Shown piece after piece: positions 1-8,421 of a stretch of 64,000 nucleotides of DNA. The stretch's first letter is position 1; every line of letters begins with the position of its first letter. The translations under genes were made by a program, and so were the position numbers. The notes below the pieces were generated by a model. The model ran no database searches and was not told where the DNA came from. It was given only the letters and a program-made list of their open reading frames with translations. Source of the stretch: JAVJSF01 sp040219555 (lineage in GTDB: Bacteria; Actinomycetota; Thermoleophilia; Miltoncostaeales; Miltoncostaeaceae); the NCBI GenBank assembly GCA_040219555.1, contig JAVJSF010000009.1, positions 124,001-188,000 of the forward strand, in the 5' to 3' direction.

Positions 1-1
1 G

Positions 2-31
2 CTGTTGGCCTGGGCGGCGCTGGGCGGCTGA
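2..31 (+). CDS. C-terminal end of an upstream gene (partial)
   Basis: Nine codons reading LLAWAALGG and a TGA stop, cut off by the left edge of the window. The residues would fit the end of a hydrophobic protein, but so little is visible that the product cannot be named and the frame itself is only plausible. It would end 34 nt before the -10 box of the deacetylase-like gene on the same strand. Confidence 0.25.
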   Translation: MLAWAALGG

Positions 32-65
32 GCGCCGGCGCGGGCGGCCGCGTCGCGGTGCTTCG

Positions 66-71
66 TAGGCT
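66..71 (+). promoter_or_regulatory. -10 box TAGGCT, probable leaderless promoter
   Basis: TAGGCT ends 9 nt before the ATG at 81. The same arrangement, TAnnnT closely followed by a start codon, recurs many times in this window. It favours ATG 81 over the GTG at 72, which touches the hexamer. Confidence 0.45.
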
Positions 72-80
72 GTGCGGCAG

Positions 81-1043
81 ATGGTCGGCCCCCCGCCCCC
101 CGCTCCGCGCGTGCGCGCCTTCCACCACGACCGCTGGTCGTACCCGCTCCCGGACGGCCACCGGTTCCCGCTGGGCCGCTACCGCATGCTCCGGGAGGCC
201 GTGGCGCGCGAGCTGGGGGCGCTGGTGGCGCTGCAGGAGGCCCCGGCGGCGTCCGACGCCGAACTGGCACGGGCGCACACGCCGGAGTACCTGGCCCGAG
301 CCCTCGCCGGCGGGCTGTCCGCACGTGAGCAGGCCTCCCTGGGCCTGCCGTGGACACCCGTGCTGGTGGAGCGCGCCCGGCGCTCGACCGGGGCCACCGT
401 GGCGGCGGCCCGGCTGGCGCTGGTCGACGGGGTCGCCATCAACCTCGGGGGCGGCACGCATCACGCGGCGCCCGACGCGGGGCGGGGGTTCTGCATGTTC
501 AACGACGTCGTCTGCGCCATCCGCGCCCTGCGCGCCGAGGGGCGCCTGGGGCGGGTCCTGGTGATGGACTGCGACGTGCACCAGGGCGACGGCACGCATG
601 CGGCGCTGGCCGGGGACCCGCTCAGCACCACCGCCTCGGTCAACGGCGGGCGCAACTACCCCACGCGGCGCGTGCCCGGCGACGTGGAGGCCGACCTGCC
701 GGACGGCGCCGGCGACGACACCTACCTGGCGGCGGTGGCCGACGTGCTGGGGCGGGCGCTCGGGGCCGGCCGGCCGGAGCTCTGCTTCTACCTGGCCGGC
801 GCCGACCCGTACGAGGGCGACCGGCTGGGGCGCCTCGCCGTCAGCCGCGCGGGACTGGCGGCCCGCGACCGCCACGTGCGCGACACCCTGGTCGCCGCCG
901 GCGTCCCCGTGGTGGTCCTGATGGCCGGCGGCTACGGGGAGCCGATCACCGACACCGTGGCGATCAACCTGGCCACCGTGCGGGTGATGTGCGGCGTCGC
1001 GGGCCGCGCCGGGGGCGCCGGGGCGCTCAGCGCAACCGGCTGA
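81..1043 (+). CDS. Histone deacetylase family protein (zinc amidohydrolase)
   Basis: A 320-residue arginase/deacetylase-fold hydrolase, expected to remove acetyl groups from lysine or small acetylated amines using zinc. Visible motifs are GGGTHHA (active-site His pair at about 127-128), DCDVHQGDGT (probable zinc ligands D165 and H167), AGADPYEGDRLG (third zinc ligand) and AGGYG. The N-terminal DGHRFPLGRYRMLRE segment is typical of the short bacterial/HDAC11-like group. The natural substrate cannot be read from sequence. The start at 81 is chosen from the -10 box at 66-71; GTG 72 is the alternative. Its 3' end overlaps the convergent peptidase gene by 17 nt. Confidence 0.88.
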   Translation: MVGPPPPAPRVRAFHHDRWSYPLPDGHRFPLGRYRMLREAVARELGALVALQEAPAASDAELARAHTPEYLARALAGGLSAREQASLGLPWTPVLVERARRSTGATVAAARLALVDGVAINLGGGTHHAAPDAGRGFCMFNDVVCAIRALRAEGRLGRVLVMDCDVHQGDGTHAALAGDPLSTTASVNGGRNYPTRRVPGDVEADLPDGAGDDTYLAAVADVLGRALGAGRPELCFYLAGADPYEGDRLGRLAVSRAGLAARDRHVRDTLVAAGVPVVVLMAGGYGEPITDTVAINLATVRVMCGVAGRAGGAGALSATG

Positions 1044-2967
1044 GGAGCAGGGGCACCAGGCGCGCGCCGGACCGCTGCCCGGACCGGGCGCGGACCCGCA
1101 TCGGTACGCCGGCGCGGGAGCGCAACAGCGTGCGGGCGCGGGCGGTGAGCGGCACGCGGACGATCCCCGCCCGCCCCGCCGCCATCCGCAGCGGCGCGCG
1201 GCCGAGCGGGACGGTGCGGACCCCCGCTCCGCGTGCGGCGGGCCGGAGCATCCGCAGCCCGCGCATGCGCACCTCCAGCCGCACCGCACCACGGCACCGC
1301 GCGGGCGGCTCGGCGCGACAGCGCACGCGCACGGCGACCCGCCCACGTGCGTCAGAGCGCAGCCGGCCCGGGATGACCAGGGGGACGGGCCGGGGGGCGG
1401 GCGGCACGATGACCGGCTGCGGCGCCACGGGGGCGGGCGCGACCGGCGACGGAGGGTCGGCCGGCGGCGGGGGCGCGGGCGCGGGGACCGGGTCGACGTG
1501 ACCCAGAGCGGCGGCGGCGTCGGGGATGCCGCCGGTGGCGGTGACGGGCGACAGGCCCGGGAGGGACCGCACGGTGCCCAGCAGGCGCGAGCGGAGCGCG
1601 CCGGGGGTGGCCCCAGGGTCCTGGGAGGCCAGAAGGGCCAGCACGCCTGCCACGTGGGGGGCGGCCATCGAGGTGCCGCTGAGGGTGCGGTACGGGGGGT
1701 CGGTGCGCGCGTCGACCGCACACGTGACCACCGGTTCGGCGATGCGGAAGGCCGCGTCGGTCGCGCTCGACCCCGCGCCCAGGAAGCGGTAGCGCAGATG
1801 CACCGCCGCCGCTCCGTCGGCCGCGGACAGATCGGCCACGCGCGTCCCGGGCGTCGACTCGGGCGCCGGGTCGACATCGCTGGGCGCGGTCACCCACGCC
1901 CCGTCGCCCACCCGCGTCTGCACCTGCAGGCGGCGCCCATCGAGGACGCCGGTCACGGCGATCCTGTGCTGCAGCCGGCACGCACGCAGCCCGGCGAAGG
2001 AGAGCGGGGCGTCCCGGCTCAGGGTGGCCTCCGCCGGCGCGCCCACCGCCTCGACGGCGGGCCCGGGGCCCGACGGGACGTCGCTCCAGGCCCCGGCGGG
2101 CGTCGCGGTCCAGCCGGCACCGATCACCGGGTCGCCCACCGGGACGGCGGCCATCACCAGCCCGGCGCTCAGGATGCCCACCCCCGGGGCCAGCAGATCC
2201 ACGCTCTGACGCCCAAGGTTCCCGAAGTCCGCCGGTGCCCCCGCGCGGTCGAGCGCCCCGACGCAGATCAGGTTGGCCGCCGGGATGCGGCACATCGCGT
2301 GGCGTCCGGACGACGAGAGGTCGAGATCGATGCCCCCACCCACGCGGTTGCCCGAGGCCACCACGTACAGGGTCCCCGGGTGCGCCTCGATGGCCGCACG
2401 CACAGACGGCCCCACGTCTCCCGCCAGGCTCACGTTGGCCACGCGCGCACCCATCGCGCCGGCCGCATCGATGCCGGCGACCAGATCGTCCTCCTGGCAT
2501 GCAAGCCCCGCCCCCGCTCCGTCGCCGCACACCCGGAGGGCTACCAGTCCGGTCCGCCAGGCCAGACCGGGCACGCCCAGTCCGTCGCCCCCACGCGCGG
2601 CCAGCGTGGCGGCCACGTGCGTCCCGTGGCCGTTGCGGTCGCCCCAGGCGAGGGGGTCGACCGAACCGTCCGGACCGGCGACGAAGTTCCGCGAGAGGTC
2701 GGGCCGCAGGTTGGGCGCGAGGTCGGGGTGCGTGGGGTCGATCCCCGTGTCGAGCACCGCCACCAGCACGTCCGGCGAGCCGGTCGTGATCCCCCAGGCC
2801 AGCGGGGCGCGCAGGTCGATGCCCTCCACCGGGTTGTCGAGGCCCCAGAGGTGCGGGAACAGGGGGTCGTCGGGGACCAGTGGGGCCGCCCCGGCGGTGC
2901 CGGGGCCGGCCACGAGGGTGGCGGCGAGGACCGCCAGGGCCGTGCGCAGTGTCGGGCGGCGCCGCAT
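1027..2967 (-). CDS. Secreted subtilisin-like serine protease (S8 family)
   Basis: A 646-residue exported protease. A signal peptide occupies about residues 1-27 (Arg-rich start, Ala/Leu/Val core, AGAA cleavage region). The triad is clear: Asp73 in VLDTGID, His114 in NGHGTHVA and Ser433 in SGTSMAAPH, with the Asn-containing ASGN near 205. Between APGVGILSA (about 260-269) and the Ser motif lies about 150 extra residues rich in beta-type sequence, far longer than in a minimal subtilase. After the catalytic domain come a Pro-rich linker (about 490-535) and a basic C-terminal domain of about 110 residues. No LPxTG signal or obvious propeptide is seen. Substrate unknown. Confidence 0.93.
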   Translation of the reverse strand: MRRRPTLRTALAVLAATLVAGPGTAGAAPLVPDDPLFPHLWGLDNPVEGIDLRAPLAWGITTGSPDVLVAVLDTGIDPTHPDLAPNLRPDLSRNFVAGPDGSVDPLAWGDRNGHGTHVAATLAARGGDGLGVPGLAWRTGLVALRVCGDGAGAGLACQEDDLVAGIDAAGAMGARVANVSLAGDVGPSVRAAIEAHPGTLYVVASGNRVGGGIDLDLSSSGRHAMCRIPAANLICVGALDRAGAPADFGNLGRQSVDLLAPGVGILSAGLVMAAVPVGDPVIGAGWTATPAGAWSDVPSGPGPAVEAVGAPAEATLSRDAPLSFAGLRACRLQHRIAVTGVLDGRRLQVQTRVGDGAWVTAPSDVDPAPESTPGTRVADLSAADGAAAVHLRYRFLGAGSSATDAAFRIAEPVVTCAVDARTDPPYRTLSGTSMAAPHVAGVLALLASQDPGATPGALRSRLLGTVRSLPGLSPVTATGGIPDAAAALGHVDPVPAPAPPPPADPPSPVAPAPVAPQPVIVPPAPRPVPLVIPGRLRSDARGRVAVRVRCRAEPPARCRGAVRLEVRMRGLRMLRPAARGAGVRTVPLGRAPLRMAAGRAGIVRVPLTARARTLLRSRAGVPMRVRARSGQRSGARLVPLLLSRLR

Positions 2968-3024
2968 GGGACCCGCATCATGCCCGCCGCGGGCCGTCGC
3001 GCCCAGGCGTCCCGGGTCCGGCCC

Positions 3025-4392
3025 TCAGGCCGCCACGGGATGCGTGCCGCAGATGCGGTTGCGCCCGCGCCGCTTGGCGTCGTACAGCGCCGCGTCGGCC
3101 GCGCGATAGAGGGCGGCGGCCGTGCGGACGCCCACCAGGTCGGCGACACCGCCCGAGAGCGTGATGCCGGGCAGATCGTCCAGATCCATGCCCCCCACGG
3201 CCCGCCGCACCCGTTCGGCCACCGCCATCGCCTCGGACAGGCCCGCCTCGGGCAGGATGAGGCCGAACTCCTCGCCGCCCACGCGCCCGGCGATGTCGCC
3301 CGGGCGGACGACCGAGGCCACGGCGGCCGCCACCCGGGCCAGCACCCGGTCGCCCGCCGGATGCCCGGCCCGGTCGTTGATGTCCTTGAAGTGATCGACA
3401 TCGAAGAGGGCCAGCGCCAGCGGCCGGCCCTCGGACCGCGCGGCGGCGAACCGCTGGGCAAGGCGCGAATGGAACTCGCCGTGGTTGTAGAGCCCGGTGA
3501 GGGAGTCGGTGGTCGCCCGGCGCGCCAACTCGCGCAGCGCCGCCATCCGCCCGATACCGAGCGAGACCAAGTCGGCGAAGCGCTCGAGCCGGTCCTCGGC
3601 GCCCTGCGGGAGCGGGCGCGAGGAGGTGGTGGCCGCCAGCACCGCACCCCAGAGGCCCCCGTCGACGGTGACGGGAGCGGCGACCCCGGACACGTACCCT
3701 TGCGGCTGCACGCGCGAGGTGGTGGTGTCGTCGTCGCCCAGGTCCGCGTACACGGCGCGCGCCGGCCGGCCCGACTCGAAGACGCGCACCGCGGCCCCTC
3801 CCCCTTCCAGCGGGAAGGTGGTGCCCACGCTCGACCGGTGGGCGCCGTAGGAGCCCACCACCTCCGAGTGCTCGCCCTCGAAGCGCATCACCAGGCCGGC
3901 TTCGACGCCCAGCACCATCGCCGACTCGCGCGCCACCAGGTCGAACACGCGGTCCGGCGCAGCCCCGGCGGCCACGACGCGCGCCACCCGCGCCAGCGCC
4001 GCCTGCTCGGACACCAGGCGCGTCAGGCGCCCCGGCCCGGACGCGCCGGCCGACGGGGTGACGCCCACCAGCCACACCGGATCGCCCCCACCGGTACCGA
4101 CCGGAGCCGAGGAGCAGACGACATCGAGCGCCTGCCCGTCGGGGGCGATGACCCGCGCGGGGATCTCAGCGGGGGCGGACGTGAGGGCGGACACGTCGGG
4201 GGTCCACCAGGTGTGGGGTGGCGCCGTGCCGACCACCTCGTCGCGCGAGCGACCGACCAGCTCGCACAGGGGGCGGTTGACCGCCAGCACCACGCCGGCG
4301 CCGTCCAGCAGCACGGCGGGATGCCCGATGGCGTTGACCACCGAGCGCCCCTCCACCAACGTGGTCCGGCCGCGCCGGTCCTCACCCTCCAA
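3025..4392 (-). CDS. PAS-GAF-GGDEF diguanylate cyclase
   Basis: A 455-residue predicted cytoplasmic sensor enzyme making cyclic di-GMP from two GTP. It has a PAS-like domain (about 15-115), a GAF-like domain (about 135-285) and a GGDEF domain (about 295-450). The catalytic signature is GGEEF at 372-376, an active variant. RPGD at 363-366 sits exactly five residues before it, the position of the product-inhibition I-site, so feedback control is likely. No transmembrane segment or EAL domain is present. The start is a TTG preceded by CGGAGGTCGGG, a good ribosome site. No receptor for the product is evident nearby, although a PilB-type ATPase lies 30 kb away. Confidence 0.9.
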   Translation of the reverse strand: MEGEDRRGRTTLVEGRSVVNAIGHPAVLLDGAGVVLAVNRPLCELVGRSRDEVVGTAPPHTWWTPDVSALTSAPAEIPARVIAPDGQALDVVCSSAPVGTGGGDPVWLVGVTPSAGASGPGRLTRLVSEQAALARVARVVAAGAAPDRVFDLVARESAMVLGVEAGLVMRFEGEHSEVVGSYGAHRSSVGTTFPLEGGGAAVRVFESGRPARAVYADLGDDDTTTSRVQPQGYVSGVAAPVTVDGGLWGAVLAATTSSRPLPQGAEDRLERFADLVSLGIGRMAALRELARRATTDSLTGLYNHGEFHSRLAQRFAAARSEGRPLALALFDVDHFKDINDRAGHPAGDRVLARVAAAVASVVRPGDIAGRVGGEEFGLILPEAGLSEAMAVAERVRRAVGGMDLDDLPGITLSGGVADLVGVRTAAALYRAADAALYDAKRRGRNRICGTHPVAA

Positions 4393-4575
4393 CCCGACCT
4401 CCGGGCAGCGGGCGGATGGTCCGCCCTGTTATCCGAGCGCACTCCTCGTCTGCATACAAAGTAAACCGCACGCCCGGACGCGGGGCCCTCCCCCGGCCGA
4501 GGGAGCCCGCGGCGATGTCGCCGCGCACCCCGGACCGGGTGCGCGGCGGACCCTCATGCGCGGGCGGGGCGGGAA

Positions 4576-5199
4576 TCAGGCGGCCGGCACCGGCTCGGCC
4601 GGCGGATCCGGGCAGATCCGTGGCCGCACCGGGCCACGGTCGGCGGCGGCGCGCCACGCGCCGAAGGCGTCCCACTGCATCACGGGCTGCCCCTTGGGGG
4701 TGCGAGACACGCGCGTGCCCAGGGTGACGACGTCGCCGCGGTCCAGGTCGTCGAAGGTGCCGAGGCGGGGCAGCCGGACCCGGGTGCCGTCCTGCCGGCG
4801 GGCCGCCCCCACCAGGCGTATGGAGGTGCCGTCGAGCACGGCGGTGAACTCCGTGCCGCGCCGCAGACCCGCGCGGCGGGCGTGGGCGTTGGCGGCGAGC
4901 ACCCTCAGGCCGGCGCTCGTCACGAGGTCCTCCGCCCGGCCGGCCTGCGCGGCGTCGGCGATGACGCACGCGCGGACGCGGACGTTCACGCCGGCACGGC
5001 GGGCGGCGCGGCGCTCGGCGCGGGCGGCGCGGCGCTCGGCGGCCAGCGCCGCGCGCTCGGCGGCCGCGGCCTTCGCCGCCGCGTGCGCGGGCGGGCGCTC
5101 TGCGGCGGAGCGATCCGGACCCGCGAGAGCGGCGGGAGCGGCGACCCCCAGGGCGACGGCGGCGGCAAGACCTGTGAGCAGGGTGGGGCGACGCGGCAT
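4576..5199 (-). CDS. Secreted protein of unknown function with Ala/Arg-rich helix
   Basis: 207 residues starting MPRRPTLLTG, with a signal peptide ending near AALAG at about 27. The ATG at 5199 is preceded by GAGG; an earlier in-frame start would place non-coding-looking sequence before the signal peptide. Residues about 33-70 are low-complexity Ala/Arg/Glu (ERRAARAERRAARRAG) and would form a charged helix. The remaining 135 residues look like a small beta domain with two cysteines. No family is recognised. It is exported but has no lipobox or sorting signal. Confidence 0.65.
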   Translation of the reverse strand: MPRRPTLLTGLAAAVALGVAAPAALAGPDRSAAERPPAHAAAKAAAAERAALAAERRAARAERRAARRAGVNVRVRACVIADAAQAGRAEDLVTSAGLRVLAANAHARRAGLRRGTEFTAVLDGTSIRLVGAARRQDGTRVRLPRLGTFDDLDRGDVVTLGTRVSRTPKGQPVMQWDAFGAWRAAADRGPVRPRICPDPPAEPVPAA

Positions 5200-5390
5200 G
5201 GGGGACCTCGGAGGGGTGGTGGGCGTGCGGGAGTGCGGGCAATGTGCCCCCGCCGGCGACGCCGGGGAAGGACTCATCACCAAAACCTCACAGTCCTCGT
5301 ACGCCGCGCGGCGTGTGCGAGCAACTCGTGAGCGGGCCCGGCCGAGCGGGTGGGGCTTAGGATCGCCGCACCCCACGACGGAGGCATCGA

Positions 5391-6146
5391 GTGATCCCAG
5401 AGAACGTCGCCCGCTTCATCGACGCCCAAGCAGCCGGAGCGCCTGGCGACCACAGCGATCTGCGGGCCGTCTTCCTCAACGGAACCCTCAAGCCGTCGCC
5501 CGAGGCCAGCAACACCGAGGCGCTGATCGAGGTTTCGGCACGGGTCATGCGGGCGCGCGGCACGCGGGTGGACATCATCCGCCCCGTCGACCACGTGATC
5601 CCGCCGGGGGTCTACCCGGACATGACCGAGAACGGCTTCCCGCGCGACGACTGGCCCGGGCTCTACCGCGAGTACATCGCGCCGGCCGACATCCTGGTGC
5701 TGGCCGGCCCCATCTGGCTGGGCGACCAGAGCTCCGTGACTCGGGCGGTGATCGAGCGGCTCTACTCCCAGTCTGGCGAGGTCAACGAGCACGGCCAGTG
5801 GGCGTACTACGGCAAGGTCGGCGGGGTGGTCATCACCGGCAACGAGGACGGCGGCAAGCACTGCGCGGCCCAGATGCTCTACGCCCTGCAGCACATCGGC
5901 TGCACGGTGCCCCCGCAGTCCGACACCTACTGGAACGGCGAGGCCGGGCCGGGGCCGTCATACATCGAGGAGGGCTCCGGCGGGCCCGAGAACGTCTGGA
6001 CCCTGCGCAACACGGTCTTCATGACCTGGAACCTCCTGCATCTGGCCCGGATGCTGAAGGACGCCGGCGGGGTGCCGGCGGTGGGCAACATCACCGCCGA
6101 CTGGGACCTGTCGAACCCCGCGAACCCGAACCCCGAGTACCGCTGA
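5391..6146 (+). CDS. Flavodoxin-family / NADPH-dependent FMN reductase-like protein
   Basis: 251 residues with the flavodoxin-like Rossmann pattern: AVFLNGTLKPSPEASNTEAL for the FMN phosphate loop (about 26-45), ILVLAGPIWLGDQSS (about 101-115) for the second flavin contact, and GKVGGVVITGNEDGG (about 140-154). This pattern is typical of flavin-binding quinone or FMN reductases. The GTG start has GACGGAGG 8 nt upstream, a strong ribosome site. A TAGGAT hexamer at 5358-5363 is a candidate -10. Electron donor and acceptor are unknown. A strong hairpin follows the stop. Confidence 0.85.
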   Translation: MIPENVARFIDAQAAGAPGDHSDLRAVFLNGTLKPSPEASNTEALIEVSARVMRARGTRVDIIRPVDHVIPPGVYPDMTENGFPRDDWPGLYREYIAPADILVLAGPIWLGDQSSVTRAVIERLYSQSGEVNEHGQWAYYGKVGGVVITGNEDGGKHCAAQMLYALQHIGCTVPPQSDTYWNGEAGPGPSYIEEGSGGPENVWTLRNTVFMTWNLLHLARMLKDAGGVPAVGNITADWDLSNPANPNPEYR

Positions 6147-6152
6147 TCCGCC

Positions 6153-6184
6153 CCGCCGGACGGCGCCCCGGCGCCGTTCGGCGG
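6153..6184 (+). terminator. Hairpin terminator after the flavodoxin-like gene
   Basis: A 14-bp stem with one G-T wobble and a CCCG loop begins 6 nt after the stop codon. Left arm 6153-6166, right arm 6171-6184. It is not followed by a T run, which is common for terminators in very GC-rich genomes. Confidence 0.6.
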
Positions 6185-6200
6185 GAACCCCCCCGGGGGG

Positions 6201-6206
6201 TATCCT
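6201..6206 (+). promoter_or_regulatory. -10 box TATCCT, leaderless promoter
   Basis: TATCCT ends exactly 7 nt before the ATG at 6214, so transcription should begin at or next to the start codon. No Shine-Dalgarno sequence is present. Confidence 0.55.
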
Positions 6207-6213
6207 CCGCGCC

Positions 6214-7758
6214 ATGATCCCCCTGCGCGCCCTGATCTCCGCGGCCGGCACCGCACTCGTGGCCACGCTCCTGTGGGCCGCGCCGGCCGGCGCGCAGGTG
6301 GGTGCGCCGGGCCCGGCCGCCCTCGCGCCCGACGGCGCGGCGCGCCTGGGGCCGCTGTGCCGGGCCGACACGCCGAACTTCCGCTTCTGGTGGACCGAGC
6401 GATCCGGCCGCTCCGTGGCCATCGAGGGCTCCGACGGCAACTGCCGCACCGTGCCCCCCGTGGTGGCCGACCTGATGTCGGCGGCCGAGCCGGTTCGGCG
6501 CCGCGCCGTGAGCGCGGGCTTCGCACCCATCGTGGGCGACGGTCCGCCGGCCACCCTGCGCGATGTCGCCTTCACGAGGCAGTTGCTGCGCGTGCCCGCC
6601 TCGGTCCGGGTGCAGGCTCTGCGCCAGCAGCGGACCGACCTGCGCCGGGCCTACCTGGCCGGGCTCAACGTGCGCCAGTTCGCCGTGATGACCCGGGGCA
6701 TGTCGGGCGCCGCCAGGCGGGTGTTCGGTCGCGAGCGCACCCTCGGCCTGCGGGGCCGCCCACGCGACTTCGTGGGCGGCGACCGGAGGGTGGACGTGGT
6801 GCTCGACGTCGCCGGCGCGACGGGCTACGTGCGCACCGGCCAGACGGGCCTCGCGGTGTGCCGCACACGCGGCGACGGCGGCCGGCGCAGCTTCGTCGCC
6901 TCGTGGCTCTACCTGCTGATGCAGCCCGGCGACACCTCGGTGCGGGCCACGCTGGCCCACGAGGCGTTCCACGTCGTGCAGTGCGTCATGAACACGCGCG
7001 GCGACGCGCCGCAGCTGCTCAGGGAGGGCAGCGCCGAGTGGTTCTCGGTGCTCAGCGAGCCGGCCTCGTTCCCCGGGGCGGTCGGACTGGACGGGGCCAT
7101 CACCGCGGGCAATGCGCGCGCGGCCTCGTTCTGCAACGAGTTCGACCCGCGCAACCTCGCGGGGCTCGACGTCTACTCGGCCTGGGCCGTCTGGGAGGCC
7201 CTCGACCCCGCCACCCGGCGCGCGTCGCTGGTGCCCCGCCTGCTGCGGGTCTACCGGCGGGCGACCGGCGACGGGGACGGCGTCATCCGCCGGGTGGGTG
7301 AGGCGCGCTGGAGCCAGGCGCTCCTGACCGCGGCGCGCACCGTGTGCGGCACCCTGACCTCCCCCTCGGGGAGGGTGACCTTCGCGCCCCAGGTGCGCGG
7401 GTTCCTGGGTTCGCGCAACCAGCCGGCCGAGGTGGGCCGGCCGGCCACCATCACGCTGCCGCCGGGCGGCCTCGTCACCGTGGGCGCGGTCTGGGGCCGG
7501 CGCGCCGTAGGCGCGGCCTCGGTGTCGGTGGGCTCCCCCGCGGTCGCCCCGGACGTGCTGGCCCAGCAGATCGTGGTGAGCACCGCGCTCACCCCGCTGA
7601 CCCCGGGCGTGCGCGACGGCCAGGCCGCGGTGGACATCCCGGCCGAATCGCTGAACGAGGGCTATGTCCCCGTGACGATCGCCAACCCCTCGGCGTCCTC
7701 GCCCGTGCAGGTGACCGTGCAGGTGACGACGCTGCCGCCGGCGCCCCCGCCGGCCTGA
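6214..7758 (+). CDS. Secreted protein with gluzincin-like HExxH motif
   Basis: 514 residues with a signal peptide (about 1-27, ending AGAQ). HEAFH at 249-253, within LAHEAFHVVQ, is followed 21 residues later by EGSAEW (Glu275). An HExxH helix followed by a second helix carrying EGxAEW is the zinc-ligand layout of gluzincin metallopeptidases, so I infer a zinc metallopeptidase, possibly of an uncharacterised family. The first 230 residues contain basic helical segments. The last 130 look like a beta-sandwich rich in Val and Thr, possibly a substrate- or wall-binding domain. No named family is recognised. It lies alone, transcribed from its own promoter. Confidence 0.75.
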   Translation: MIPLRALISAAGTALVATLLWAAPAGAQVGAPGPAALAPDGAARLGPLCRADTPNFRFWWTERSGRSVAIEGSDGNCRTVPPVVADLMSAAEPVRRRAVSAGFAPIVGDGPPATLRDVAFTRQLLRVPASVRVQALRQQRTDLRRAYLAGLNVRQFAVMTRGMSGAARRVFGRERTLGLRGRPRDFVGGDRRVDVVLDVAGATGYVRTGQTGLAVCRTRGDGGRRSFVASWLYLLMQPGDTSVRATLAHEAFHVVQCVMNTRGDAPQLLREGSAEWFSVLSEPASFPGAVGLDGAITAGNARAASFCNEFDPRNLAGLDVYSAWAVWEALDPATRRASLVPRLLRVYRRATGDGDGVIRRVGEARWSQALLTAARTVCGTLTSPSGRVTFAPQVRGFLGSRNQPAEVGRPATITLPPGGLVTVGAVWGRRAVGAASVSVGSPAVAPDVLAQQIVVSTALTPLTPGVRDGQAAVDIPAESLNEGYVPVTIANPSASSPVQVTVQVTTLPPAPPPA

Positions 7759-7829
7759 TCGCGCTCGGGCGATGAGTCCGGAGGCCGGGGGCCGTCCATC
7801 CAGTGATGGCCCCGACCGAAGGAGTCCCC

Positions 7830-8297
7830 GTGCCGCAGATCATCCCCAACCTCTGGTTCGACACCGAGGCGCTCGATGCCGCCGAGTTCTACTGCTCGGT
7901 GTTCCCCGGCTCGTCCATCGATGTCGTGTCGCACTACCCCGATGACACCATCCGCGAGGCCGGCATGGTGCTGACCGTCGACTTCACGTTGGACGGGCAG
8001 CGCTTCACCGCCATCAACGGCGGGCCGCAGTTCCCCTTCACCGAGGCCGTGTCACTGCTGGTGGACTGCGCCGACCAGGCCGAGATCGACCACTACTGGG
8101 CCGCCCTGTCGGCCGGCGGGCGCGAGGGGCAGTGCGGCTGGCTGACCGATCGCTACGGCGTGTCGTGGCAGATCTGCCCGGCAGACATGGCCGGCCTGAT
8201 GAGCGGCGACCGGGCGCGGACCGCGCGTGTCTTCGCGGCCATGATGCCCATGCGCAAGCTGGACCTGGCGACGCTGCGGGGGGCCGCCGACGGGTGA
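7830..8297 (+). CDS. VOC-family protein, PhnB-like
   Basis: 155 residues of the glyoxalase/bleomycin-resistance fold. The opening IIPNLWFDTEALDAAEFY, then FPGSSI, INGGPQFPF and the C-terminal DRYGVSWQICP are typical of the PhnB / 3-demethylubiquinone-methyltransferase-like VOC group, often annotated as a methyltransferase without good evidence. Activity and ligand are unknown. The start is GTG 7830, because GAAGGAG lies 5 nt before it. An in-frame GTG at 7803 would add nine residues of poor similarity. Confidence 0.85.
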   Translation: MPQIIPNLWFDTEALDAAEFYCSVFPGSSIDVVSHYPDDTIREAGMVLTVDFTLDGQRFTAINGGPQFPFTEAVSLLVDCADQAEIDHYWAALSAGGREGQCGWLTDRYGVSWQICPADMAGLMSGDRARTARVFAAMMPMRKLDLATLRGAADG

Positions 8298-8421
8298 CGC
8301 GCCCGGTCGCGGCAGTCCGCGGGCGACGTGCGGAGCGCGCCCCGGTGATCCGTCGCCGGCATACGCGCGTAAACCGCTCGAGCCCCCCGGACGGGGGCCT
8401 CAAACGACTGCGGGGGAAGAC

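Noticed and set aside
1498..4464. A long open frame on the plus strand, opposite the subtilase and the diguanylate cyclase
   Set aside because: Its translation is a mixture of Arg, Gly, Pro and His with no motif, while the minus strand carries clear catalytic residues. Long antisense frames are expected at this GC content.
5000..5090. Repeated GGCGCGGCGCTCGGC-like units as a DNA repeat
   Set aside because: They encode the Ala/Arg-rich helix of the secreted protein; no regular unit extends outside the gene.
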